Source: Zeugodacus cucurbitae (Eukaryota; Arthropoda; Insecta; Diptera; Tephritidae). From it: a stretch of 64,000 nucleotides of DNA. The stretch's first letter is position 1. Each line of letters opens with the position of its first letter. A program made the position numbers and the translations under genes. The notes beneath the pieces are model-generated. The model was not told the origin of the DNA. It saw only the letters and a list, made by a program, of their open reading frames with translations, and searched no databases. The stretch covers positions 64,095,001 to 64,159,000 of the forward strand of contig NC_071671.1 in assembly GCF_028554725.1 (NCBI RefSeq), read 5' to 3'. This document shows positions 12,139 to 25,445 of this stretch, piece after piece.

Positions 12139-14628
12139 AGAAAAACTTGATTTGCAAAATTAATGCATCCTAACTACTGTGATAAGATATGTACGCTTCA
12201 GTCGGTGCGTATACATTTATCTACTTGTTGATAAGAATAAATATTTTGGTGATAATCAGCATGAATTCGGATATATCTATTTATCTTAAATGTAACAACA
12301 ACAACAGCAATTGCATTTTAAACTAACACTTTCGCTTTAACACGCTTATCACTGTTATCAACATTTTTGCTCCAGGCGAGTATTAATGCTTTGGAGGGAC
12401 GGGGAGTTAAACTAAAAGCAGTCGCTATATTTGGAAAGCATTCAAATGTGTTGCCATTAAAATACAGTATTTACCTATGCTGGGCCACGGCAATAAACCT
12501 GTGATAAAAAAGCTACTGTACACATTTATTTATTTGTTTTCAACACTAAACTGATACACTGGATAAAATTAGTTAGTGTTAAGATTAAAAAAAAAAACGC
12601 GATTCCGGAAGAGGGAGGAGTAAGGTTAGGAAAGAAAGGAGTAGATTTATGAAATATTGTGATACATATATTTATGTTTCGAATTGTTCAATCAACGATC
12701 TGGAGAATTAAAAAAAGTTTATCTTCACTGAATTCTTTAGAAATTCACAAGTTCTCACACAGACTGAGAACAACATTGACCATTGTATACAGATCACATT
12801 TGATACCGTACCACCTCATATAGAAAGTAAGCTTTCGGTTTTCTACATATGATCCAATATAAAAAAACCAAAAAAATTGTCTTGAGAAGCAAACTGACAT
12901 TATTTTATCTTCACGTTCTTCACAAGGATTGGCCAGAAATATATCGGGTGTTTCTAGAATCACTTTTTGGCCTAATCTGTACTGTCTTCAGTGGAACCAC
13001 ATCAATTTTAATGTTTAATTACGAAATCGTTTATAGAAAAGATACTTTTCATGGAAGAAATATTTCTGAAGTTATCCACAATCCAAACCAAACGAGAATA
13101 AGCTATTCGCGAACTAATATTATATTGTGTTCGCCCAATCTTCGACCGAACATGAGGGTATCTAAACAGGTTACATAAGTTTTTCTCATAAATGAGAAGA
13201 AACAATTTTTCTGATCTCTCTAAAGTATTGGTTAAGGATCCGAATGTAGTATATGGGCTGAAATGTTCGATCTTACCAGGAAACAATGTGTTGTTTTACA
13301 AAAGACTAGCAGACCGCTCTGGCTTCGCACGCGTTTAAACAAACATTTCAAAAGTTATATGTTTTTACGCACATATACACACTCTCCCATACATATGTAT
13401 GTACTTTCCCGTTTCTTGTGTGCGTTCGAACATGAAATTATGCTCAGAGTGAAGAGAATGACTTGGAATACGATTTTCAGTTTCAAATTAAGATTCTCCA
13501 TCACGGAGTCTTTTTGATACCCTGACCCGGGAACTCTTTCCAGAAAGTTGAGATTCTAGCAATAATTATAGCCTATGTTACTCGGGGTGAATGTAGCTTT
13601 CCAACGGTGAAAGAATTTTTGAAATCGGCACAGTAGTTTTTGAGTTTAGTCATTACAAACATACATACAAATCTTTCCTCTTTATAATAGTACTATAGAT
13701 ATATATGGCCTTATTCTTCGACATAATCTCCACGCTTTGAGTATAATTTTCTTTCAATGACATTCCAAATCTATATCGTTTCGAGAATGTGAAAGAGCGC
13801 ATTCTCATAAAGGCATTTGTTGGCACTTTAGGATTTTGGAAAAGTTTCTTTTTTCTCTGGAGATGTACTCTGTGGAATACGGTGTAATAGTCCATAATTC
13901 CTTCAATTTATTAATAAGAAAGATGTTCAAAACCCAAATTCATGCAAGTTTTGAGCTTTTATATAGATAATATTCTGTACTCCTTTTGAAAAACTGTTAA
14001 TACCACTTCAAGTCAATACTTAGCTTTCTACAATCTTTCAACTTGGTACAATTTTTCACAGTGTATGATTCTGAAAGCGACTAACTCTTTAAATTAAATA
14101 AATATTAAATGCATGCTATTGACGTAATTTCGAGTGGAAATTTTAAAGTTTATATTTATGCCACATACTTTCTATATCAAATGTGCTTGACAATGAACTC
14201 TGCTGGTACGTAGCACTGGATATAACCGAGTGTAGGGACTGTAGTAGTTAAAATATAGGAGTTTTATAGTAAAAATTATGTGTTTTTTGAATAGGAAATA
14301 AATTAATTGAAAATGAACATTATACTAGAAGTAAATAAATCAAATACTAGATGTGTGTATAGGTGGAGATCGGTTGAGGGTACGTCGTTCTTGCACACTG
14401 TCAAATAACATGTTTTATGTACTCGTCTTTAAAATATACCCGATATATCTGTTACATAAAATTTAGGTTTCCTTCGAAATCGAATATTTTGTTCAAGAAT
14501 TTTGTATTTTTGATTAAATATTTATTTTTATTAAAACGAAGAACTATAAATATATGATTTTATAAATATATAATTATTAGTACAAAAAATATTTCTAGAA
14601 TTATATTTAAATAATAATTTCATTAATA
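12139..14628. other. intergenic, copies 3-4
   Basis: No gene recognised apart from the retroelement tail at 13.30-13.71 kb. Short open frames on both strands have no domain. Confidence 0.5.
13300..13706 (+). mobile_element. RTE-like non-LTR element tail or linked SINE
   Basis: The segment ends with phrases very common at the 3' ends of insect RTE-type elements and their short derivatives: GTAGCTTTCCAACGGTGAAA, then a stretch resembling AAATCGGTTCAGTAGTTTTT (here AAATCGGCACAGTAGTTTTT), then repeated ACATACA and TTCCTCTTTATAATAGTACT. The start near 13300 reads CTAGCAGACCGCTCTGGC. It has no open frame of its own; the family name rests on memory of such tails and was not searched. Confidence 0.6.
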
Positions 14629-16285
14629 TCAAACTAAATTTAAGGACTCTCTTGAACTACCAACATTATCAGCACTCTTTTCCGTACAATTTTGTACATT
14701 CTTCATCTCCACTGAATGTTCTCCGTTATGGTGAGTCGTTTCTGCGATCATTTGCGGTACCTTATTCCATAACTGTACTTTGGCAGTGCCGAAAAATATA
14801 AACATAAGATTACCAATGAAACTGATACCGCCCGCCATTGAGAAAATAACGCGCCATTGTAGTAAATTTTTCTGTAAATAAAGATAAAAAATATAACACA
14901 AAACACTTTTAGTTTTTATTTGGCTAATTTATCTCAATGCCTACCGTATCTGTGACAATGTAACCAACCACCAGCGGCGCTATGATGCTCATCACGTTCG
15001 ACGCCGAATTCGCGATACCCATTAGAGTGCCGGCGAAGTGTGGCGATAAGTCGAGATGATTAGCTTGATAGCCGAAGTGCGTAACTGTGCTAATTGTAAC
15101 GGTGAGTGTGAGCAGCACAATGGCGAGATCAGCTTGATCGGTGCGTAGAAAGCCTAAATAGACCAAAGTGACTGCGGGTGTCCACTGACCGATGGTATTG
15201 AATATCTTCCGACTAACCGTCGCATTCAACCGTTTCGATTTCTCCAAATAACTGGCGAGCGGGCAGAGCGCCAGTGAAAGACCAAGCATTGTGAGATACG
15301 GTAACGCGGAATAAAAAGCATTACTCTGTATATCCTTGCCGAGTATACTTTTAATGTACGATGGTATTTGCGTGAGTAAAGTCCAAAAGCACCAACTGCT
15401 CGCACATTGACTGAGTACGAGCACCAGGAACGGTCTCGATGTGCCAATTTTCAGCCAAGGTATCGGATGCGCCACTTTATTCTCTCCACTCTGTGCCATA
15501 TTACGCTTCAACGAAGTAGCGATCAGCGTGCGTTCGGCCACTGTAATGTATTTACAATCATTCGGCGTACTCGCACCGAATGTAAACCAAATGGCGGACC
15601 ATATTAATCCAAGTGCACCGGGTATATAGAATGTGCTTGGCCAACCCCAATCGGAAGAGCAAAGCATGCCACTGCTGGCCAACATCACAACAATGCCCAA
15701 TTCAAGACCCGAACAGCAATAGGTGAGCATAGCGCTACGTTCCTCAATTGGCGCCCATTCGGCCATAATCGTTGCAATAGTTGGATAGATGGCGCCCTGC
15801 ACTAAACCTTGAAAGAAGCGCAAACCACAGAGTAGTGGCCAATCACCCACACTGACACCAAGCGGTGTGAGCAACGCCAACACGCTGCTGCAGGTCACAC
15901 TTATGAATAAAAGTACACGACCACCGTAGCGACGCGCCCATGCGCCGGCCGGCACCTGCGCAAATATATAGCCGAAGAAGAAGCTGCTTAGTATATGTGA
16001 CTTTGTTTGCTCCGACCACGCATATTCCTGTGAAAAAAAAAATAATAAAATTTTATTTTAATTTGTTTCTAAATGAAAGAAAAGTACAAATTGACTTACT
16101 GGAAAATTCGGATTCGCACCTGCATTATCCATCATCGCCACTATGGCCATCGACAGATTCACACGCATGCCATAAATCAGGCATAGACCGCAGAATATTA
16201 TCAGACACTGTATGTGTCTCACACCAATAACGGGATTGCTGAATTTTTCACTGATTTGCAGTGAACACCGTCGCTTTTCCACCAT
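14629..16285 (-). CDS. SLC17-type MFS transporter, copy 4
   Basis: Exons 16285-16100, 16027-14945, 14871-14629; 503 aa; introns 72 and 73 nt. Starts MVEKRRCSLQISEKFSNPVIG, the most divergent N-terminus of the 186-nt first-exon group. Helix 1 has MRVNLSMAIVAMMDN; exon 2 opens EYAWSEQTKSHILSSFFFGY and carries VPAGAWARRYGG, RFFQGLVQG and NHLDLSPHFAGTLMGIAN. The exon 2 reading is open from the splice site at 16027; there is no methionine in its first stretch, so an ORF finder would wrongly begin it at a GTG. Exon 3 begins KNLLQWRVIFSMAGG and has a polar, cysteine-containing tail. A TATA/initiator pair lies upstream. Confidence 0.92.
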
Positions 16286-16365
16286 ATTGCCAACAGTTAT
16301 TAATTTTAAAATTCTTATACGTTAAACGCGCTGACGCTCACTGATCTTGGGTGTCGTTCAAATGT

Positions 16366-16397
16366 GTCTGATGTCGCTGGTAACTGTCGCTTTTATA
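16366..16397 (-). promoter_or_regulatory. core promoter of copy 4
   Basis: Minus-strand TATAAAAG at 16397-16390 and an ATCAGAC initiator-like site with its A at 16369, a spacing of 28 nt. The implied leader is about 84 nt. Confidence 0.6.
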
Positions 16398-18736
16398 AAT
16401 GAACTGACAAAATAACACACTCTCTGGGCGCCAAGTGCAATTTGATACACAGTTACGTAGTATTTCTATTGATAAGAGGTCTCATACATTTACATAAGAA
16501 TTGCAAATGGACACAAAAGGATGTAAATATGTAAGCAATGTTGTTATCTAGCTAGCTAATACTAAATCTAATCATAAATATCTAGTCATTTTGCCTTGCA
16601 CAGGGCTATTTGTTCTTAATCTTAATTCTGCATTTGTTTCGTTTTGCAGATGCATTTAATAATGACTGACAGTGACTGTGAGAACTGAACGCGTTAAGGT
16701 AGGTCTGAACAGCCGCTATACATAGCCGAGTGCTCGATGGGTCATATCCAGGGAAAAATAATTGCTATATGTACTCTCATTTGAAATGTCTTACTCGATC
16801 TCAACAAGCAACTCATCAATTCAATCTCACTTCGATCTGTTCGAAATCTATTTATGGTTAGGGTGGTTTAATGATTTAACCTACTCACTCAATATAAAAT
16901 TTGAACATGTAGACCAAGTGAAGAAATCTTATTACATCACTAGATCATCAAGAAGCAGAAAAGGCTTAACATCTTCTACTGGCCAGTGTTTCGTAGAGCT
17001 CTTGAGGTCGACCTGGGAGAGGCGGCTCAGTTGGGTAGTTGCTCTAGGATTCGGCTTGTTTTATGGATTCAAGAAAACCCTTAAATATCAATCCCCAGCC
17101 ACGATCGTGTTTAAAGGACAAAACTTTCAAAGCTGCTTTGACTTCTTTTACTGTGCTGAAATACTTCACGAAGATGATGGATATATAAAGACAAAAGCAG
17201 AAGGTTTACATTTTTAATGCAGTGGTCTTTAAGATTTTCGGCAGGTACATTGCAATTTGTATTGATCATTTTCATTGCATTCTTTTATATTGAAACATCC
17301 ATGATCATTTTTGTCAATAACTGTATGGCTGCTACTGCTATACATATATAACTAGACGAATCCTCATATAATTTTTTTAAATAAATATTTCTTCTAATTT
17401 GTTTATTGTGAACTGTTGGCAATGAACTTTAGGGGTTTAATGGGTTCACTCAACTTTTATTAGAACTTAGCATACTCATAGTTGTTGACAATTATACTTT
17501 TGATAAGCTAACGGGAAATGCTTAGTAAGTGTGGATTACATTCACCTTTCAAGGTTGCAAAGAAAAGTTGTTGTTGAAAACAGCGCATACCGATCAACCA
17601 ACTGCGCATATTCTAAACACAAAATCGAAATATTCAATAATAGTGAAGAAAATACTTCAGTGGATCGAAAGGCAGTCGAATCTAGGTAGTTGGAAAGCAT
17701 CCCGATATTTAGATGGATGAGGACTGAAAAATTCGGCAACATTTTTCAAATTATTGGCGAAATATTTTCTACTGTCACAACAACAACGGCGAGTATTTGA
17801 ACCAAGAGAATGTTTGACAATATTCAACAACATAAAACCAGAAAACGTTTTGGTGACCAGCAGGAGTTTTCGTTATCTAAACCACATTACAAGTCTTCAA
17901 GTCTCAAGTAACTTTTCTGACTGTTCACCTTCTTAATGATTTTTTTTTTGTAATAGATCTCATGTATCAGTGTTCCCGCGATATTCGAAATTAATCATGA
18001 TCCATAACGTGTTGAAAGCTCGCTAAATCGTGCGAACGTGAGTCCCTCTGTGCAAAAGCTCTCTAAATCCAAAATATGTACTATTTTTAAAAGATACGTA
18101 AAATTGTAGTAGAAACACAAACGCCTTAACTCTGGAATATATAAAATATATATTTTCAAAATCTGAGTAATGTGAAAAGCATCGTTGAGCTCCTATATAT
18201 ATTTTTCTATAAAAAGTGTTCTTTCAGACATGTGTTTTTCAAATGGAATAAAAATAAAATGGATATAATTTAATGTTAGTGCCGAAAATTTAGCTTTATT
18301 ATAAAGAGACGTTATGTTTTAAAAATAATTTCGGGTCGCAACTGACTCACATTAATTCTACCCGAAAGGTACAATTTTCGAGCAATTTTTCCAGCAATTT
18401 GCGCCGTATGTCACCACCATATTACGGAGTCCTGTTCATAAAGAAATGACAAACCCAACTAAGTATAAATCCAACGTCTAAAAACTCCCTTTATGTGAGG
18501 ATGTTTTTCGTCCAAAAGAATTAAACCAAAAAATGTACAGCAAATATTAGAGATGTGAAAGTATTACTATTATTTACATGGCTTTTGATTCGCAGCAACC
18601 AAATTGTCTCTTTTATATCACTCCATAAAACGTTAAAATTTATTTTCGTATAATATACATACAGTCATATCTTTTATACACTACTTTCAACCCACTTAAA
18701 ATACACAATTACAGTAATATTTCGGTAAACAAAAAT
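16398..18736. other. intergenic, copies 4-5
   Basis: No gene I can support. A 151-codon open frame on the plus strand (16762-17217) has no recognisable domain, no clear splice partners and no paralogue in the window, so it is not called. About 18.58-18.73 kb is similar to about 23.26-23.38 kb and is the 3' flank shared by copies 5 and 6. Confidence 0.5.
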
Positions 18737-21359
18737 TTAAACAGCCTCCTTCTTCTGCTCATCGTCAGCCGATTTCGTTAACAACGAACTTGTATTAAGT
18801 GGTTCCAGCTCCTGCACCATGATCTCCTCATTATGCCAGGGTTGCATTTCTGCTGAACCAAAAGTAATGAAGAGCAAGTTGGCTATGAAATTGTAGCCAG
18901 CAGCGATGAAAAATATTATGCGCCATTGTTGCGAACTCGTCTGCAAGTATTTCAAAATTAAATAAATAATACATATTTTTAGATTCTGTATAAACTTACC
19001 GGATCAGTTACAATATAACCGACCACAAGTGGTGCAATGATGCTCATCACATTCGCCGCTGTGTTGGTCAAACCCACCAGCGTGCCGGAAAAGTGTGGTG
19101 AGAGATCAATGTGGTTCACTTGCCAGCCAAAATGTGTTATCGAACTAATTGCTACAGTTACCGTTAAGAGCACCACAGCCAAATCACTCTGATCTGCGGT
19201 GACATAGCCCAACCATATGAATGTGGTGACTGGTATCCATTGACCGATGGTGTTGAAAATTTTACGCGAAGTTGTGGTGCTGACCACTTTTGACTCCTCA
19301 AACGCACGCACGAAGGGACAGCAGATGAAGCCCAAAATCACCATTACGAGATATGGTAGGGAAGACAGTAACGCATTACTCTTGATATCCTTGTCCAACA
19401 CACTTTTCATGTATGACGGTATTTGTGTGAGCAGTGTCCAGAAACCCCATGTGTAGCCGCAATGTGTCACTAGTAATGCCAAAAATGGCGCAGAAGTGAA
19501 TATTTTACACCACGGCACTGTTTTGGGCATTTCATGTTTATGATCATCTTTATCTTTCTTGTGCGCATTCAATGAGCTTTCGATATGTTCGCGTTCAACG
19601 TTGGTTATAGCTTTACAATCACTGGGAGAACTCGCGCCAAGCCACAGCCAAAGTAATGCCCAACACAAACCGAGCGCACCGGGTATGTAATATATGCTAG
19701 GCCAACCTAAACTGGAGGAGGCCAGTGCACCACTGGAGCCCAACATTAAAACTGTGCCAAATTGTGCGCCCGAAAAGATATAAGTTGCCAACGAGCTACG
19801 TTCCTCAACTGGCGCCCACTTGGCCAATATTGTTGCCATTGCTGGTATAGTCGAACCCTGTCCGAAGCCTTGTAGGAAACGTAGCGCACACAATAACATC
19901 CAATCGCCTATGCTGACTGCCAACGGTGTAAATATGGCCAGTATACTGCTGGTGGTCATCGTAAAGAGTAACATTACTTTGCCGCCGAAACGACGCGCCA
20001 AACTGCCGCCCGGTATTTGTGTGCAAATGTAGCCGCAGAAGAAACTGCTGATCACTCGTGATTTTATTTGCTCGGACCATTTGTACTCCTGCGAATTGAT
20101 GAAAGTATATGCATATAATAGTTTAGAAGAGAATAGACTGATTGTTATTAAGATTGAATGGGAATTACTCGTATAATGATAGCATTGACCTCGAAATGTG
20201 CGGAGCATATCAAAGCTGTCGAAAGTAGTTCCATTGTAGCCCAAATAATTAATGGACCATATGCGTTTGGCCTTAGTCCATTTAAATCTTTTGTTGATCA
20301 GATATTTAATCTACATCATATTTTGGAACGGACAGGCAGAAACTGAATCCACTTCACAGATATTAAACCGAACAGAGAGATAAATCCGATTTAAATCTAA
20401 CCAACGTTTCTGACAATTAAATCCTAAATGCTATTAAGGGCTTACTATCGGCTTATCAACGAATTAGTTTCATTTTCTAAAATCGGATAAAGAGCCGTAT
20501 CAAGCTTTTGTCTTTTATATTTCGATTTGAGCAAATAATATACTGCCACTTAAAGCACTTCGTAATCTCAATATCATTTAATAAGATTCAGATTACTGCA
20601 ACGATTTAGAGTATTTTATTGAACCTTTCACAATATTTCTCTTATCTAATTGCTCTCACTAAGTACCCTTCGTTTTTATCACAGAAAAGATCACACATGA
20701 AGTTTATTTCAAGATTATAACCGGATCAATGAATTTACCCTATCCACGCTAAAGGGAGAGATGATAGAGAAACCGTAAATAATCATAAACTTATTTAGAT
20801 AGGATTTGACTCCTCGTGACGGTTGATATAATCATTTCATGAGCTCAGCTCTTTTGGTATTTTTAGAATTTAAAAGGGCACTGGCATACTAATTTCAAAT
20901 CACTGCAATTCTTTTGGCATTTCTTATTCTTTTTGCGTTCAAGTTCATTGGATTTCTGAATATACAGGAAATTTACCGAGTGTTTCACAATACAACATTA
21001 TATATTTGTTTGCACTTTTGAACATTTTTTTTTAATTTTATTTTCTCTGTTATACCAATAGACTAAGTTATATATATTATCACATACTATATTATATATC
21101 ATTTTTGCACATCACTTTACTTACGGGAAAATCGGGATTCGTTGCATTCTTATCCATCATGGCAACAATGGCAACGGATAGGTTGACACGCATGGCATAG
21201 ATGACCGAAAGGCCAACAAAGAGCAGTAAACACTGTACATGGCGCCGACCAAACATTGGCACTACGAATATATTACCAAAATATATTTATATTTATATTA
21301 AGCGTCGAATTCGTGGAAAACTCACGCTTTCTTTCCTCAATGTTCTGATTCAAGACCAT
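18737..21359 (-). CDS. SLC17-type MFS transporter, copy 5
   Basis: Four coding exons: 21359-21326 (34 nt, MVLNQNIEERK), 21261-21125 (137 nt), 20088-19000, 18940-18737; 487 aa. Introns are 64, 1036 and 59 nt with GTGAGT and GTAAGT donors. The 34-nt exon leaves one base of a split codon, completed by TG of the next exon, giving L before PMFGRRHVQC. Helix 1 contains MRVNLSVAIVAMM. Exon 2 has EYKWSEQIKSRVISSFFCGY, IPGGSLARRFGG, RFLQGFGQG and NHIDLSPHFSGTLVGL. Exon 3 begins TSSQQWRIIFFIAAGYNF and ends DDEQKKEAV. An exon 2 read upstream into its long intron would add a spurious N-terminus. Probably a functional anion/phosphate transporter. Confidence 0.9.
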
Positions 21360-22250
21360 GGTTCGACGGACTCACTGCTACAATGAACTCGAAAATCACA
21401 CCAGATTTTGGATAACAAATTGTGAAATAGCAGCTGCATGTAATGGAAGTTGATCCTGACCACTTTACGTTTAACAAGCCTCTGAGTACGAATTCTAAGT
21501 AACAGTTAATTATATTGCTCAAATATATAATTACTTATCGCTAGCTTAATCTTTATTTCTTTAAATAGCATATATAGAGGAATATGTGTACATAAGGAGG
21601 TATATTTATAATGATATAGGAGCATATGCAGAGAGAGTTTCACATGAACACCACAAACAACAAACACTTTGCTAAAACGAAACGAACGGCTAAAAGCGCT
21701 GACTCATTCTATCTTCGCATATATGTATCTAGCACGTGTTGCACATCTTTCTTAGTGAGTTTAATTGGATTTCATATTCAAATTTTGTTTGTCAAATAAA
21801 TGTACCCTGTAGATTAAAAAAACCTTTTTTACCAAGATACTCATTCCGGGTTTTTTGGTTCATTAGAAAAATACTTTCTTCCTTTGGAATTCAATTGAAG
21901 ACACACCATTATGGGTGCTTATTTTTATAATTTTTTATATATGTATTGTATTTATGTATTGCTCTTAACTGCCGCTGTATTCCAGCTCCCTTACTCTTAC
22001 ATAGAAATTTATATATAAATAGTACATTTAGCCTGTTGAGATCTCTATAATTTACGATTTTGTAAATCTTCCAAATCTCACAGTTGCATTTACAAGTAGC
22101 GTATTCCTAACTGTTTTTGCGTATTCTGGTTTAGTATGCGATTATTTATCTAACTGTTTACTATCATTTGAAGTATTTCTCAAATATACAAAAAAAACTG
22201 CCAGTGTTGTCAGATACTTTATAAATTGTTATCTGTCTATTTGCATATTT
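21360..22250. repeat. 5' flank of copy 5, duplicated at copy 6
   Basis: This flank is clearly similar to 25446-26300 upstream of copy 6, including CGAACGGCTAAAAGCGCTGA near a probable initiator (minus-strand GAGTCAGCG, about 21696-21706) and the stretch CTTAACTGCCGCTGTATTCC. The duplication that made copies 5 and 6 therefore covered gene, promoter and flank. Confidence 0.7.
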
Positions 22251-22284
22251 GTTGTTGGCTCTTTTACGTTCCACACCACACACT

Positions 22285-23252
22285 ATGAAAATAATTGAAA
22301 TCGGATAATAATCACGCCCACCTCCCATACAAAGGTTAGGTTGAAAATTACTAAAAGTGTGTTAACTCACTAACGAAAAATGACAGAAACACTAAATTTT
22401 ACAGAAGAAATAGCAGAAAGAAGCTGTACACAGATCTTTTTACAAAATGGAAAATGGGCGCGGCATCTCCCACTTATGGGTCAAAAACCATATCTCAGGA
22501 ACAACTCGACAGATTTCAATTAAAATTCGGTATATAATATTTTCTTGACACCCTGATGACACGTGATGGATGAAATCGGTTCACAACTTCCCATATAACT
22601 CAATTTTGAATTCCATCTGATTTCTTCACTTTATAAGATATACATAAGCAACCAATAATATATTGCGAAATAAAACTTTATACAAATATTGTATATGATC
22701 CGTGGCATCATTTGTGAAAAAATTTTCGAAATCGGACAATAACTTTTCAATGCTCCGGATATCGAATATGAAGAACTCAGTGTCTCATGGTACTTCTTCA
22801 TCGAAAATATCGGTAAATCTCTCAGATATCTTAATTTAATTTAGAGGACATCTTTTTCTTCTAATAGTGTGTCTCTGTATCAGAAATGGTTAAAATCATA
22901 AATTCCCGTAGCTCTCATATACCTAATTATAGGATTTTCAAAAATACGATGGGCTTAATAGCTTGTAAATCGGGTAATATGTGAAATATCTATATAGCCA
23001 TATCTATATAGCCTAATTAAATGGGCATATAATCTTAGGAATAATGTAAGTTCATGATGAAAATTAGTGAAATCGGTTCAAGAATTTCCTCAGCCCTTAT
23101 ATACCATATATAATGATTTTCGTTTTTCTGTTGGTTTATATCGAATATATGGGTCAAATTGTGTGTTATCTTAATAAAAATATAGCAATAAATTGCGAGA
23201 ATATAAAATGTTCGGTTGCACCCGAACTTAGCCCTTCCTTACTTGTTTTACA
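22285..23252 (-). repeat. dispersed repeat, minus-oriented copy
   Basis: Ends at about 23252 with TTCGGTTGCACCCGAACTTA followed by GCCCTTCCTTACTTG, the mirror of AAGTAAGGAAG...GTTCGG at 41.76 kb. Internally it carries the reverse complement of the standard phrases (CACGCCCACCTCCCATACAA, CGATTTCC-like). No coding capacity. It sits exactly between duplicate units 5 and 6 and has no counterpart after copy 6, so it probably inserted after the duplication. Confidence 0.75.
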
Positions 23253-23381
23253 TAATTTTTGATTCGCAGCTTGTATGCTGCCTCTTTTACATCTCTCAAT
23301 AAAATGTTAAAATTTATTTTAGTATCATATGCAACCCACTTAAAGTATATAAATTACAGTAATATTTCGGTAAACAAAAAA

Positions 23382-25445
23382 TCAAACAGCCTCCTTCTTC
23401 TGCTCATCGTCAGCCCATTTCGTTAACAGCGAACTTGTATTAAGTGGTTCCAGCTCCTGCACCATGATCTCCTCATTATGCCAGGGTTGCATTTCTGCTG
23501 AGCCAAAAGTAATGAAGAGCAAGTTTGCAATGAAATTGTAGCCAGCAGCGATGAAAAATATTATGCGCCATTGTTGCGAACTCGTCTGCAAGTATTTCAA
23601 AATTAAATAAATAATACATATTTTTAGATTCTGTATAAACTTACCGGATCAGTTACAATATAACCGACCACAAGTGGTGCAATGATGCTCATCACATTCG
23701 CCGCTGTGTTGGTCAAACCCACCAGCGTGCCGGAAAAGTGTGGTGAGAGATCAATGTGGTTCACTTGCCAGCCAAAATGTGTTATCGAACTAATTGCTAC
23801 AGTTACCGTTAAGAGCACCACAGCCAAATCACTCTGATCTGCGCTGACATAGCCCAACCATATGAATGTGGTGACTGGTATCCATTGACCGATGGTGTTG
23901 AAAATTTTACGCGAGGTCGTGGTACTGACCACTTTTGACTCCTCAAACGCGCGCACGAAGGGACAGCAGATGAAGCCCAAAATCACCATTACGAGATATG
24001 GTAGGGAAGACAGTAACGCATTACTCTTGATATCCTTGTCCAACACACTCTTCATGTACGACGGTATTTGTGTGAGCAGTGTCCAGAAACCCCATGTATA
24101 GCCGCAATGTGTCACTAGTAATGCCAAAAATGGCGCAGAAGTGAATATTTTACACCACGGCACTGTTTTGGGCATTTCATGTTTATGATCATCTTTATCT
24201 TTCTTGTGCGCATTCAATGAGCTTTCGATATGTTCGCGTTCAACGCTGGTTATAGCTTTACAATCACTGGGAGAGCTCGCGCCAAGCCACAGCCAAAGTA
24301 ATGCCCAACACAAACCGAGCGCACCGGGTATGTAATATATGCTGGGCCATCCTAAACTGGAGGAGGCCAATGCGCCACTGGAGCCCAACATCAAAACTGT
24401 GCCAAATTGTGCACCCGAAAAGAGATAAGTTGCCAACGAGCTGCGTTCCTCAACTGGCGCCCACTTGGCCAGTATTGTTGCAGTGGCTGGCATGGTCGAA
24501 CCCTGTCCGAAGCCTTGTAAGAAACGGAGGACACACAATAACATCCAGTCGCCTATGCTGACTGCCAACGGTGTAAAAATGGCCAGTATACTGCTCGTGG
24601 TCATCGTGAAGAGTAACATTACTTTGCCGCCGAAGCGACGTGCCAAACTGCCGCCCGGTATTTGTGTGCAAATGTAGCCGCAGAAGAAACTGCTAATGAC
24701 TCGTGATTTTATTTGCTCGGACCATTTGTACTCCTGCGAATTGATGAAAGTACTTTGTTTAGAAAATATTAGACTTGATATTGTTAACGAAATATGCGGA
24801 GGATACAAAAGCTGCCGACTGTAGTTCCATTACAGCCAATAAAATTAATGGATCAAATAGACCTTAGACACTTAAGATATTTCGTTGACCAGATATTCAG
24901 TCCTTAATAGCAATACTTCTAAGACAGCTTTAAAACTAATTACGGTTACAGAAAACGCAATATCCACTAGAGTGAAAGAATTATATTCAGCGGAGATAAC
25001 TACTTCAAACACTTCGTGATCTCAAAAGCTCAAGCTCACACATGAACTTTATTAACAGAGCTTATTCGTATGGGGAATTTACTCTATCTGCTCTATAGTG
25101 AGGCTAGACAGAGACACTTTGAGTAGATATTGAGTCATATACTGAGTTGGATAGGAAGATTCGTTTAATTTCACCATTTATTACACATTTTTTCTCATCA
25201 CTATACTTACGGGGAAGTCGGGATTCGTTGCATTCTTATCCATCATCGCCACAATGGCGACAGATAGGTTGACACGCATGGCATAGATGATGGAGATACC
25301 AACGAAGAGCAGTAAACACTGTACATGGCGCCGACCAAACATTGGCACTACGAATATATTACCAACATATATTTATATTTATATTAAGCGTCAAATTCGT
25401 GGAAAACTCACGCTTTCTTTCCTCAATGTTCTGATTCAAGACCAT
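23382..25445 (-). CDS. SLC17-type MFS transporter, copy 6 (twin of 5)
   Basis: Exons 25445-25412, 25347-25211, 24733-23645, 23585-23382; 487 aa, identical exon lengths to copy 5. Introns are 64, 477 and 59 nt. By eye only about nine residues differ from copy 5 (for example LCV for LCA before LRFLQG, SVERE for NVERE, KWADDEQ for KSADDEQ), so the pair is recent or homogenised by gene conversion. Same landmarks: MRVNLSVAIVAMM, IPGGSLARRFGG, NHIDLSPHFSGTLVGL. The main difference between the loci is the intron before exon 2, shorter here by 559 nt. Confidence 0.91.

Noticed and set aside
15924..15955. GTG start for copy 4 at 15955
   Set aside because: Only the first start-like codon of the exon; the exon is open from the acceptor at 16027 and is preceded by a good first exon with ATG at 16285.
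16762..17217. 151-codon open frame on the plus strand
   Set aside because: No recognisable domain, no paralogue in the window, no credible splice context; compatible with chance in intergenic sequence.
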